A stretch of DNA of 37,729 bases, from the NCBI GenBank assembly GCA_902493915.1, contig CABUQY010000005.1, positions 1 through 37,729 of the forward strand, in the 5' to 3' direction. Every line of letters begins with the position of its first letter. Position 1 is the first letter of the stretch. The position numbers and the translations under genes were made by a program. Positions 21,378 to 28,612 of this stretch are shown piece by piece. The notes below the pieces were generated by a model, which saw only the letters and a list, made by a program, of their open reading frames with translations, was not told the DNA's origin and did not search any database. Origin of the DNA: an uncultured Collinsella sp. (GTDB lineage Bacteria; Actinomycetota; Coriobacteriia; Coriobacteriales; Coriobacteriaceae).

Positions 21378-22097
21378 ATGATTCCCAAATACGAGGCGAT
21401 AGCTGCAGATATCCGTCGAAGCATCGAGGACGGCGCCCTTAAGCCGGGCGACAAACTGCCCACCGTCGTAGAGTTTTGCGAGCTGTATAGCGTTTCCAAG
21501 ATCACCGTCAAGCGCGCAATCGAGCAGATCACCGAGGAGGGTCTTGTTACCAGCCGTCGCGGGTCGGGCACCTACGTTAAGGACACGGCGGGTCTTCCCG
21601 ACCAGGCGTTTTTCCAGGGCAAAAACGACCGCGCCCAGGGCTTTTCGTATGAGCACCGCGGGGAGAAGGTAACCTCGGTGGTCTACGATTTCTCGATTGT
21701 CAATCCACCAGCGGACGTCGCTACTCAGCTGGGAATTGCCGAGGACGACTTTGCCTATCACATCGTGCGCGTGCGCCAGGTCGACGAGAAGCCCATCGTC
21801 ATCGAGTACACCTACATGCCTCTCGAGCTGATACCGGGCCTTAAAAAGAAGGACCTGTACGGATCGGTCTATAGCTTTATCCGCGAGCAATGCGGGCTGA
21901 AGATTTCGAGCTTCCACCGCACCATCCGTGCCGTGGCGGCAACCGAGGAAGAGGCCGAGCGCCTGGACACCAAACCCGGCGCTCCCCTGCTCGAGCTCAA
22001 CCAGATTGGCTTTTTGGATAGCGGCAACGCCTTTGAGTACTCGATTTCGCGCAACGTCGGCGACCGCTTTGAGCTGCACAACGTAACGTTGGCATAG
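21378..22097 (+). CDS. GntR-family (HutC/UTRA) transcriptional regulator
   Basis: This 239-residue regulator has an N-terminal winged helix-turn-helix (MIPKYEAIAADIRRSIEDGALKPGDKLPT... to TSRRGSGTYV, residues 1-67) and a C-terminal UTRA ligand-binding domain (about 85-235, with YEHRGEKVTS and LELNQIGFLDSGNAFEYS). UTRA domains usually bind the phosphorylated sugar of the controlled pathway. It is divergent from the GH1-PTS operon and is the likely repressor of it. The ATG at 21378 has AGAAAGGAGG, a very strong site, at spacing 5. Confidence 0.92.
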   Translation: MIPKYEAIAADIRRSIEDGALKPGDKLPTVVEFCELYSVSKITVKRAIEQITEEGLVTSRRGSGTYVKDTAGLPDQAFFQGKNDRAQGFSYEHRGEKVTSVVYDFSIVNPPADVATQLGIAEDDFAYHIVRVRQVDEKPIVIEYTYMPLELIPGLKKKDLYGSVYSFIREQCGLKISSFHRTIRAVAATEEEAERLDTKPGAPLLELNQIGFLDSGNAFEYSISRNVGDRFELHNVTLA

Positions 22098-22172
22098 GTT
22101 TTTGTAGTCATGCGGGCGCTCGTTATGACTCGATTAGAGCGGGCGGCCGCGCAACACCATGGGGGTATGAAC

Positions 22173-23105
22173 ATGTCCGATTTGATTAAACTGACGCCGA
22201 TTTTCCACGAGAAGATCTGGGGCGGCCGCCAGCTCGAAACCGTATTTGGTTACGACATTCCCGAGGGTCCCATCGGTGAGTGTTGGGCTATCTCGGCCCA
22301 CCCCAACGGCGACTGCCAGATCGCGGAGGGCCCGTATGCCGGCCACACACTGTCGTGGCTGTGGGCCGAGCACCGCGAGCTCTTTGGCAACTGCGAGGGC
22401 AAGGAGTTCCCACTGCTCATTAAGATCCTGGACGCCAAGGACGACCTTTCGATCCAGATTCACCCCGACGACGAGTACGCCGCCGAGCATGAGAACGGTA
22501 GCCTGGGCAAGACCGAGTGCTGGTACGTGCTGGACTGCGAGCCCGGCGCCACGATCATCGTCGGGCAGCGCGCCAAAGATCGCGCCGAGGCCGCACAGAT
22601 GATCGAGGACGGCCGCTGGGACGACATGCTCAACGTGTTGCCGATCCACAAGGGCGACTTTTTCCAAATCGACTCCGGTACCGTGCACGCCATTAAGACC
22701 GGCACGCTCATTTTGGAGACGCAGCAGTCGAGCGACGTGACGTATCGTCTGTACGACTACGACCGCCCCGGCACCGACGGCAAGCTGCGCCCGCTGCACA
22801 TTGAGCAGAGCCTCGATTGCATCAACTTTAACGCGCAGGCTCCGACCGACGGCACGGTGACCGCGCCCGAGGTCGATGGCGTGACCGAGCTCGAGTCCAA
22901 CCCCTGCTACACCGTCGATCGCGTGCGCGTCGACGGCAGCAAGACCCTCGACCAGCGCTGGCCCTTCATGTGCCTGTCGGTCATCGACGGCGAAGGCACC
23001 GTCTGCGGCGACCCCGTCCACAAGGGCAGTCACCTGCTGGCACCCAGTACCGTCAGCTCCATTGACCTCAAAGGCAAGATGGAACTGATCGTCTCGCACC
23101 TGTAG
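22173..23105 (+). CDS. manA: Mannose-6-phosphate isomerase, class I
   Basis: This 310-residue zinc enzyme interconverts mannose-6-phosphate and fructose-6-phosphate. It shows the class I short-form pattern: the opening PIFHEKIWGGRQL, zinc ligands in SIQIHPDDEYA and KTECWYVLD, and the second half with GTVHAIKTGTLILETQQSSDVTYRLYDYDR. The ATG at 22173 is preferred because GGGGG lies 7 bases upstream; the ATG at 22167 is too close to it. It follows gntR by 75 bases on the same strand and may be read through from it. Confidence 0.93.
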   Translation: MSDLIKLTPIFHEKIWGGRQLETVFGYDIPEGPIGECWAISAHPNGDCQIAEGPYAGHTLSWLWAEHRELFGNCEGKEFPLLIKILDAKDDLSIQIHPDDEYAAEHENGSLGKTECWYVLDCEPGATIIVGQRAKDRAEAAQMIEDGRWDDMLNVLPIHKGDFFQIDSGTVHAIKTGTLILETQQSSDVTYRLYDYDRPGTDGKLRPLHIEQSLDCINFNAQAPTDGTVTAPEVDGVTELESNPCYTVDRVRVDGSKTLDQRWPFMCLSVIDGEGTVCGDPVHKGSHLLAPSTVSSIDLKGKMELIVSHL

Positions 23106-23132
23106 ATCGCACCAACAACCCAAACGCAACAA

Positions 23133-23164
23133 GGGGCTCTCCCGTCCATGTACGGGAGAGCCCC
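23133..23164. terminator. Hairpin, probable terminator of manA and/or pcrA
   Basis: GGGGCTCTCCCGT and ACGGGAGAGCCCC form a perfect 13-bp stem with a 6-nt loop, 27 bases after the manA stop. The following T content is modest in both directions. Confidence 0.65.
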
Positions 23165-23389
23165 TACTCATATCTATTTATCAGCCCACCCGGCTCTCCA
23201 GACCAAAAAGCGACCGAGCAGAGCAACGGTCGTACAACAACGTTGCCCAAGGCCCCGGACAGGCGCCATGGGCAACGTCGATCGCGAGTTCCGCACGAGC
23301 CGGAGAGCACTTAATGTGTTCTCCGTGCGAGTCAGGACTGTCCGAGCAGGCGACCAAAGCCCCCGGCGCGCCCGCCTAGCCGGATGTAC

Positions 23390-23488
23390 GGGTTTTCCAG
23401 GTGCGGCAGATCGGCCTGAAAGAGGAGGGCATAGACCTTGAGGTCATGCCCGACGATTGAAGGCCGAGGTGCCGTGCCTGGGAAAGCC
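23390..23488. ncRNA. Structured ~100-nt element, copy 1, next to the pcrA stop
   Basis: The plus strand folds into a 12-bp P1 (23397-23408 with 23470-23481), a 2x2 internal loop GA/GG, a 6-bp P2 (23411-23416 with 23462-23467), a large internal loop TGAAAGAGGA / GACGATTGAA, and a 10-bp P3 with one bulged A and a TTGA loop (23427-23451). Outer arms GGGTTTT and GAAAGCC pair partly. Copy 2 at 34981-35080 keeps the loops but changes the helices in a compensating way. It starts 2 bases after the pcrA stop on the minus strand. Strand of expression is not known. Confidence 0.6.
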
Positions 23489-23490
23489 GC

Positions 23491-26391
23491 CTAGGTCAGT
23501 TTCACTATAGGCGCAAAGCCCTTCATAAGCTTTTTGGTCTGGCCGGTCTTTTCGAACTGCACCTCGATCATGTCGCCCGCGGCCGAGATAACGGTGCCCG
23601 TGCCAAAGGTCTTGTGGCTCACGGTATCGCCCGCGGCAAAGTCCTGCGACGCGCTGGCGCGGTCGACCTTGCGCTCCACCGTCGGCGATACCTTGGACGA
23701 CAGCTTTTTGGCTCGCGGAGCGCCCGAGCCAAAGGTCGAGGCAACACGGCCGGCGTCGGGCGAGACCCCACGATGGCGCTCGGTCCCGTAGCTGCTGCCA
23801 CCAAAAAAATCGTCGAAGCTCGATCCGCCGCGCGATCCGGAGCCGCCGGTCGAGCGCGTATGCGAACCGAACACCTTGCCGCCATACATATCCGAGCCCA
23901 TGCCCGAGCCAAAGGTGCCGTGACGGTCGCCGCGCTTCTCCCAGCCCGTGCCCTCAAAACCGGCAGAACCGATACCGCTAAACTCGATATCCTCAAACGG
24001 AATCTCGTTGAGGAAGCGAGAACGCGGGTTGGCAGAAGTCGAGCCGTAAGTACGACGCGTGGCCGCATAGGTCAGGAACAGGCGCTTACGGGCGCGCGTG
24101 ATGGCAACGTAGGCCAGGCGACGCTCCTCCTCGAGCTTGCCCGGGTCATCGCTGCCGCCAAAGTCGTGCACGTGCGGGAAGATACCCTCCTCCATGCCGG
24201 CCACGAACACCGCCGGGAACTCCAGGCCCTTGGCGGAGTGGATGGTCATCATGGTGATGGCATGCGTCTCGCCGGCCAGGGAATCCAAGTCGGAGCGCAG
24301 GGCCAGCCACTCCATGAGCGCCGGCAACGCCTTGCAAGTGAGCGGGCCATAGGTGCGCTCGATCTCGTCGGCATGTACAGCGCCCGCCGGCAGCTCCGTC
24401 GGTGCGGCATAGGCGTTGCCTGCGATGGCGGCAGCCAGGGCATCCTGCGGCGAGAGCGCCGGAGCGGCCAGACTATCGAGCGGATTGGTGCCCGCGGCGT
24501 CGCGAGCACCGACGAGCGCCTCAAACGAAGACGCGGGCGCGGACGGCCCTGGCTCGGGCGCAGGCGCGCTCACCACAACGGGCTCGGGCTCGGCACTGGC
24601 AGGCACATCGGCAACACCGGCTGCACGCAGCTCTTCCAAGCTCTCGAGCGTGCCCTCGATATCCTCGTGCGTCTCCTCAAATTCGGCGGCGACGCCCAGG
24701 AATTCCTGGATGTTCTCGGCGCGGCTCTCGGACTCCATGGTGCCCTCGGCGCGAAACGCCTGCAGCAGGCCCGTCTTGTCGACAATCATCTCGACAACAT
24801 CCTTGAGCTCGCCGTCCATGCGACGGCCCTCGCGCACCAGCGCCACAAAACTCGACAGGCCGTTGCGCACCTTGGCACTAAACATGCCCGTCTCGGCTGT
24901 TGCGATCTCGCAGGCCTGGAAGAACGAGCAGCGGTTGTCACGCGCCAGCTGCTCGATCTTTTGGATCGAGGTGGAGCCGATGCCGCGGCGCGGCGTGTTG
25001 ATGACGCGCTTGACGCTCATCTCGTCGGCCGGGTTCACGATCATCTTGAGGTAGGCCATGACGTCGCGGATCTCGGCACGGTCGAAGAATCGCGTACCGC
25101 CCACGATCTTGTAGGGCACGCCCGCGCGCAGGAACATATCTTCGAGGATACGCGACTGGGCGTTGGTGCGGTAGAACACGGCGATATCGTCGTAGCTCGT
25201 GCCTTTGGCATGCAGCTTCTCGATCTCGCCGGCAATCCAGCGGCCCTCGTCGCGCTCGTCGCTTGCCTGGAAAGCCTGAATCTTCTCGCCATCGCCCTCG
25301 GCCGTAAACAGGCGCTTGTCCTTGCGCTGCGAGTTGTGGCGAACAACAGCATTGGCGGCGCTCAGGATGTGACCCGTGGAGCGATAGTTCTGCTCCAGCT
25401 TGACGGTCTTGCAGTTTTTAAAGTCCTTCTCAAAGTCCAGGATATTGGTGATGTCGGCGCCACGCCAGCTATAAATGGACTGGTCGTCGTCGCCCACAAC
25501 CATGAGGTTTTGGTACTCGGCGGCCAGCAGGTTGGCGATCTCGTACTGGACGTGGTTGGTGTCCTGATACTCGTCGACGCTAATGTAGCGGAAGCGCTCT
25601 TGGTACTTATCGAGCACCTCGGGGCGGGTTCGCAGTAGCTCGAGCGTGCGCACGAGCAGGTCGTCGAAGTCCATCGCGTTGGCGGCGCGCAGGCGGCGCT
25701 CCAGCTCCAGGTAGACCTGCGCGGCCTTTTTGTCATTGGGGCTGTCAGCGGATTTGAGCATGTCCTCGGGCCCGATCATGGCGTTTTTGGCCGAGCTGAT
25801 CTTGCTGCGGATCATGTTGATGGGGAACTGCTTTTGCTCGATGCCGAGCGCCTGCATAATGTCACGTACCATGCGCTTTGAGTCATCGTCATCGTAGATG
25901 GTGAACTGGCCGGTGTAGCCCAGCAGGTCGGCGTCCTCGCGCAGCATGCGCACGCACATGGCATGGAAGGTGCACACCCACATGCCACGGGTGCCGCTGG
26001 GAATGAGTGCCGCCAGACGCTCGCGCATCTCGGCCGCAGCCTTGTTGGTAAACGTAATGGCAAGAACCTGCCAAGGCTTAACACCCAGGTCGCCGAGCAT
26101 ATGTGCGATGCGGAAGGTCAAGACGCGGGTCTTGCCCGAGCCGGCGCCGGCGAGCACCAGCAACGGGCCCTCGGTGGTCAGGACCGCCTCGCGCTGGGCG
26201 GGATTAAGGCTGTCGATGTCGACGAGCGGCTTGGCAGGCTTGGGCGCCGGCGCGGGAGCGTCGTAGATGTCGAGCGGAACGAGCTCGGGCTCCGGCGCAG
26301 CGGGGGCGGTGTATGCATCGAGCGGCACGGGTTCCGGCGCAGGCGGCACGGGTACCGCGGCGTTCTTTTCCCAGGGCAAGGGCTGGGTCAT
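23491..26391 (-). CDS. pcrA: UvrD/PcrA-type superfamily 1 DNA helicase
   Basis: This 966-residue 3'-5' helicase acts in nucleotide excision repair and in removing stalled replication or transcription complexes. It shows AGAGSGKT (81-88), the Q-motif NPAQREAV, VDEYQDTN (272-279), GDDDQSIYSWRGA, QNYRST, MTIHSAKGLEFP and VAITRARKRL. The C-terminus (GDTVSHKTFGTGTVISAAGDMIEVQF) is the Tudor-like RNA-polymerase-binding domain of PcrA. Two Pro/Ala-rich low-complexity parts stand out: residues 1-56 before the helicase, and an insert of about 110 residues (582-690) in domain 2B. The ATG at 26391 has AGGAG at spacing 7; a longer in-frame extension lacks a site. Confidence 0.93.
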   Translation of the reverse strand: MTQPLPWEKNAAVPVPPAPEPVPLDAYTAPAAPEPELVPLDIYDAPAPAPKPAKPLVDIDSLNPAQREAVLTTEGPLLVLAGAGSGKTRVLTFRIAHMLGDLGVKPWQVLAITFTNKAAAEMRERLAALIPSGTRGMWVCTFHAMCVRMLREDADLLGYTGQFTIYDDDDSKRMVRDIMQALGIEQKQFPINMIRSKISSAKNAMIGPEDMLKSADSPNDKKAAQVYLELERRLRAANAMDFDDLLVRTLELLRTRPEVLDKYQERFRYISVDEYQDTNHVQYEIANLLAAEYQNLMVVGDDDQSIYSWRGADITNILDFEKDFKNCKTVKLEQNYRSTGHILSAANAVVRHNSQRKDKRLFTAEGDGEKIQAFQASDERDEGRWIAGEIEKLHAKGTSYDDIAVFYRTNAQSRILEDMFLRAGVPYKIVGGTRFFDRAEIRDVMAYLKMIVNPADEMSVKRVINTPRRGIGSTSIQKIEQLARDNRCSFFQACEIATAETGMFSAKVRNGLSSFVALVREGRRMDGELKDVVEMIVDKTGLLQAFRAEGTMESESRAENIQEFLGVAAEFEETHEDIEGTLESLEELRAAGVADVPASAEPEPVVVSAPAPEPGPSAPASSFEALVGARDAAGTNPLDSLAAPALSPQDALAAAIAGNAYAAPTELPAGAVHADEIERTYGPLTCKALPALMEWLALRSDLDSLAGETHAITMMTIHSAKGLEFPAVFVAGMEEGIFPHVHDFGGSDDPGKLEEERRLAYVAITRARKRLFLTYAATRRTYGSTSANPRSRFLNEIPFEDIEFSGIGSAGFEGTGWEKRGDRHGTFGSGMGSDMYGGKVFGSHTRSTGGSGSRGGSSFDDFFGGSSYGTERHRGVSPDAGRVASTFGSGAPRAKKLSSKVSPTVERKVDRASASQDFAAGDTVSHKTFGTGTVISAAGDMIEVQFEKTGQTKKLMKGFAPIVKLT

Positions 26392-26452
26392 GGGCGACTC
26401 CTCATCTGACAGACGGCGCGCCTGCGGGCAGCGCCATAGTTTGAGCCGTACC

Positions 26453-26483
26453 AGTATACCGAGCCGCGCGGACACCGACGCAA
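26453..26483 (-). promoter_or_regulatory. Candidate pcrA promoter
   Basis: On the minus strand TTGCGT and TATACT are separated by 19 bases, somewhat long, about 60 bases before the pcrA start. The -10 match is good. Confidence 0.35.
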
Positions 26484-26530
26484 ATCACACCACGACTCCG
26501 TGCGCCGCCGTCAGGCCCGCCCCAGCGAAT

Positions 26531-26563
26531 TTGGCGCAATGGGGTCAGGTTACTTTGCACCAA
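26531..26563. repeat. Palindromic repeat, GACCCC-core family, upstream of pcrA
   Basis: TTGGCGCAA and TTGCACCAA form a 9-bp stem with one G-T pair around TGGGGTCAGGTTACT. On the minus strand it is almost the same sequence as 16164-16192, so the two are copies in opposite orientation. Confidence 0.8.
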
Positions 26564-26638
26564 TCTATTGACAATCACGAAACCACCGATGTCATGGCAG
26601 CAGCAGCGAGCGACGGTCAGGGCGAACAAATTGGCATG

Positions 26639-26681
26639 AAAAGGGGGCGGCATAGACCTTTTGGTCATGCCACCCCCTTTG
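26639..26681 (-). terminator. Hairpin, probable terminator of uppP
   Basis: AAAGGGGG and CCCCCTTT arms, then GGCAT/ATGCC and ACC/GGT, close a TTTT loop. On the minus strand the stem ends in CCCCCTTTTC, about 45 bases after the uppP stop. The inner hairpin is the same sequence as P3 of the structured element at 23427-23451 except for the loop. Confidence 0.7.
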
Positions 26682-26724
26682 AATGACAAATTGTCGTTCT
26701 GGCCGCCGCGCAGCGTCAACCAAG

Positions 26725-27705
26725 CTACAGGCCGAGCATAGGCTCCAGGACGAAGAAGTACGCGAGCACCACGATGCCCAGGATGATGCGGTAGACGCCG
26801 AAGCACTTGAAGTCGTGACGGCGAACAAAGCCCATAAGCCACTTGATGGCAATGAGCGACACCACAAAGGCGACGACGCAGCCCACGCCCAAGATGGCGA
26901 TCTCGTTGGTGCCGAACGTGCCGCCCTTGATGAAGTATTTGACCAGCTTGAGCGCACTTGCGCCAAACATAACGGGAATAGCCAGGAAGAACGTGAACTT
27001 AGACGCCACCGAGCGCGTGCAGCCCAGCAGCAGGCCGCCGATGATGGTAGAACCGGAGCGAGACGTACCAGGCACCAGCGAAAGCGCCTGGAAGCAGCCG
27101 ATACCCAGCGCAGTCTTCCAGCTGAGATCCTCGAGCGTGGCGATGGAGCCAAAGTCCAGATTCTCGTCATCGTCCTCATCCTCAGCGGTAGCCGTGGCGG
27201 GCGCCGCAAAGTGCGCACCGGCGGGACGTTCACCCGACACCACAGCACGCGAACCAAACGAACCGGCAACGGCCATTTCCTCGCGCTTGCTCGCACGCCA
27301 GTTCTCAATCACGATAAACAGCACGCCGTACACGATGAGTGCCAGCGCCACGACGGGAGCGTTGTAGAAATGCTCCTCCATCCAGTCGTTGAGCGGCAGG
27401 CCAATCGCCGCGGCGGGAATACAGCCGAGCACGATCTTGCCCCACAGCACCCAGGTGTCGCGACGGCCCTCCTTGCCCTTGCTGGGCGAGAACGGATTGA
27501 GCTCATGGAAGAACAGCACACAGACGGCCAGAATGGCGCCGAGCTGAATCACAACCAGGAACATATTCCAGAACGTCTCGCTCACGTTCATCTTGACGAA
27601 CTCGTCCACCAAGATCATGTGACCGGTCGACGAAACAGGCAGCCATTCGGTGATGCCCTCGACCAGGCCCATGAAGGCAGATTTTAGAAGCTCGATAATA
27701 TCCAA
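26725..27705 (-). CDS. uppP: Undecaprenyl-diphosphatase UppP (BacA family)
   Basis: This 326-residue membrane phosphatase recycles undecaprenyl diphosphate for cell-wall synthesis and confers bacitracin tolerance. It shows the family signatures GLVEGITEWLPVSSTGH (residues 13-29) and VPGTSRSGST (211-220). Eight or so membrane helices are visible. The start is a TTG at 27705: GGGGG lies 5 bases upstream and the resulting N-terminus MDIIELLKSAFMGLVEG aligns with the family start. Longer in-frame versions would add over 100 residues of Arg-rich non-membrane sequence. An acidic insert of about 50 residues (138-190, with EDEDDDENLD) lengthens a cytoplasmic loop compared with the usual 265-280-residue protein. 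Confidence 0.93.
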   Translation of the reverse strand: MDIIELLKSAFMGLVEGITEWLPVSSTGHMILVDEFVKMNVSETFWNMFLVVIQLGAILAVCVLFFHELNPFSPSKGKEGRRDTWVLWGKIVLGCIPAAAIGLPLNDWMEEHFYNAPVVALALIVYGVLFIVIENWRASKREEMAVAGSFGSRAVVSGERPAGAHFAAPATATAEDEDDDENLDFGSIATLEDLSWKTALGIGCFQALSLVPGTSRSGSTIIGGLLLGCTRSVASKFTFFLAIPVMFGASALKLVKYFIKGGTFGTNEIAILGVGCVVAFVVSLIAIKWLMGFVRRHDFKCFGVYRIILGIVVLAYFFVLEPMLGL

Positions 27706-27843
27706 AGGGACCCCCTCGTTAGACACCCGCCGATATTGTTCTGCGGACGGTGCGGGCGATGTCCCATTATCAACCGTTGGCGGCGCGCCTGCGCCTACCC
27801 TTACCAAAAAACTCGCCCGTTCACAGAATTGCGAGCGGTCAAA

Positions 27844-27863
27844 CCCAAATCCTTGGGTATAAC
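27844..27863 (+). promoter_or_regulatory. Candidate promoter and operator of the universal stress gene
   Basis: CCCAA-ATCC-TTGGG is an inverted repeat that directly abuts TATAAC, a likely -10 hexamer, about 90 bases before the gene. A -35 match is weak, so a regulated promoter is plausible. Confidence 0.35.
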
Positions 27864-27953
27864 TGCAACAAGATAAAGTGTCCGGCGGCCAACGCGCCCG
27901 CGCCCGCCCGATGCACGAGCCCCGCGCCCGTGCGATAGACCAAGGAGGAAACC

Positions 27954-28391
27954 ATGAACGAGGGCTACACCAAGGTATTTGTTTCACTCGACGGTACTGA
28001 GCAGCAGGATTTTGTGCTCGCACGCGCCATCAAGGTCGCCGCGAACAACGGCGCCAAGCTAATCATCGGCCACGTTATCGATTCCACGGCGCTCGAGAGC
28101 GCCGGTTCCTATCCGGTCGATCTGGTCAACGGCCTAGAGGAGGCATTTAAGAACTCCATCGCCAAGCAGCTCGAAGAGGCCAAGGCCAATCCCGATATTC
28201 CCGAGGTCGAGGTCATGATTCGCGCCGGCCGCATTCGCGAGACGCTCAAGGACGAGATGCTCGACGTGGTTAAGCCCGACCTGGTGCTCTGCGGCGCCCG
28301 CGGCCTGTCCTCGATCAAGTATGCGCTCCTGGGTTCGATTTCGACGTTCCTGCTGCGCAATACGGACTGCGACATCTTGGTCGTGAAGTAG
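27954..28391 (+). CDS. Universal stress protein (UspA family), ATP-binding type
   Basis: This 145-residue single-domain protein has the ATP-binding signature G-2X-G-9X-G(S/T) in CGARGLSSIKYALLGSIS, the N-terminal KVFVSLDGTEQQD strand with the nucleotide-contacting Asp, and the C-terminal CDILVV strand. Such proteins bind ATP and are made under stress or energy limitation; the exact role differs between homologues. The ATG at 27954 has AAGGAGG at spacing 6. It is a single-gene unit followed by a large stacked hairpin and a terminator. Confidence 0.92.
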   Translation: MNEGYTKVFVSLDGTEQQDFVLARAIKVAANNGAKLIIGHVIDSTALESAGSYPVDLVNGLEEAFKNSIAKQLEEAKANPDIPEVEVMIRAGRIRETLKDEMLDVVKPDLVLCGARGLSSIKYALLGSISTFLLRNTDCDILVVK

Positions 28392-28404
28392 CGTTGCTCC
28401 CACC

Positions 28405-28497
28405 GGCCGCGGGGCCTGCGGGGTTTCCACGGGCACGTCCTCGCCGCGTTGCGGCTGCGGGATGTGCCCTTAGGAAACCCCTCCCGGCCCCGCGGCC
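28405..28497. repeat. 93-base stacked inverted repeat after the universal stress gene
   Basis: Four nested stems are visible: GGCCGCGGGGCC with GGCCCCGCGGCC (12 bp), GGGGTTTCC with GGAAACCCC (9 bp), GGGCACGTCC with GGATGTGCCC (10 bp, one wobble) and GCCGC with GCGGC (5 bp), separated by short mismatched joints. It starts 13 bases after the stop. A terminator follows separately at 28538, so it is an additional structure in the 3' region, or a palindromic mobile element. Confidence 0.8.
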
Positions 28498-28537
28498 TTC
28501 GCAGCCTTACTTCAGCGAGTTGTCTGATAAAAGATAG

Positions 28538-28570
28538 CGTGCCGCCCCGTTTGGGGTGGCACGTTTTGTT
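28538..28570 (+). terminator. Intrinsic terminator of the universal stress gene
   Basis: CGTGCCGCCCC and GGGGTGGCACG form an 11-bp stem with a GTTT loop, followed by TTTTGTTT. The next bases repeat GCACGTTTT-GTTTGGG as a short direct duplication. Confidence 0.85.
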
Positions 28571-28612
28571 TGGGCTGCACGTTTTTGTTTGGGTGGGCGT
28601 CTGCCGCGTGCG

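Larger units (their letters stand above)
23106..23490. other. 385-base non-coding stretch dense in hairpins between manA and pcrA
   Basis: No coding frame is convincing here. Six successive self-complementary segments are visible: 23133-23164 (13-bp GGGGCTCTCCCGT stem), 23211-23232 (CGACCG/CGGTCG), 23240-23278 (ACGTTGCCC/GGGCAACGT), 23302-23324 (GGAGAGCAC/GTGTTCTCC, extended by CGCAC/GTGCG), 23363-23383 (CCGGC/GCCGG), and the 99-nt structured element at 23390-23488. The genes on both sides are convergent. Confidence 0.7.
26392..26724. other. 333-base intergenic region between uppP and pcrA
   Basis: It holds, in minus-strand order, the uppP terminator hairpin (26639-26681), a GACCCC-core palindromic repeat (26531-26563) and a candidate pcrA promoter (26453-26483). 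No coding frame is supported. Confidence 0.6.

Noticed and set aside
23614..25638. Plus-strand open frame of about 670 codons opposite pcrA
   Set aside because: It is a shadow of pcrA codon bias. The minus-strand protein has every helicase motif and the plus frame has none.
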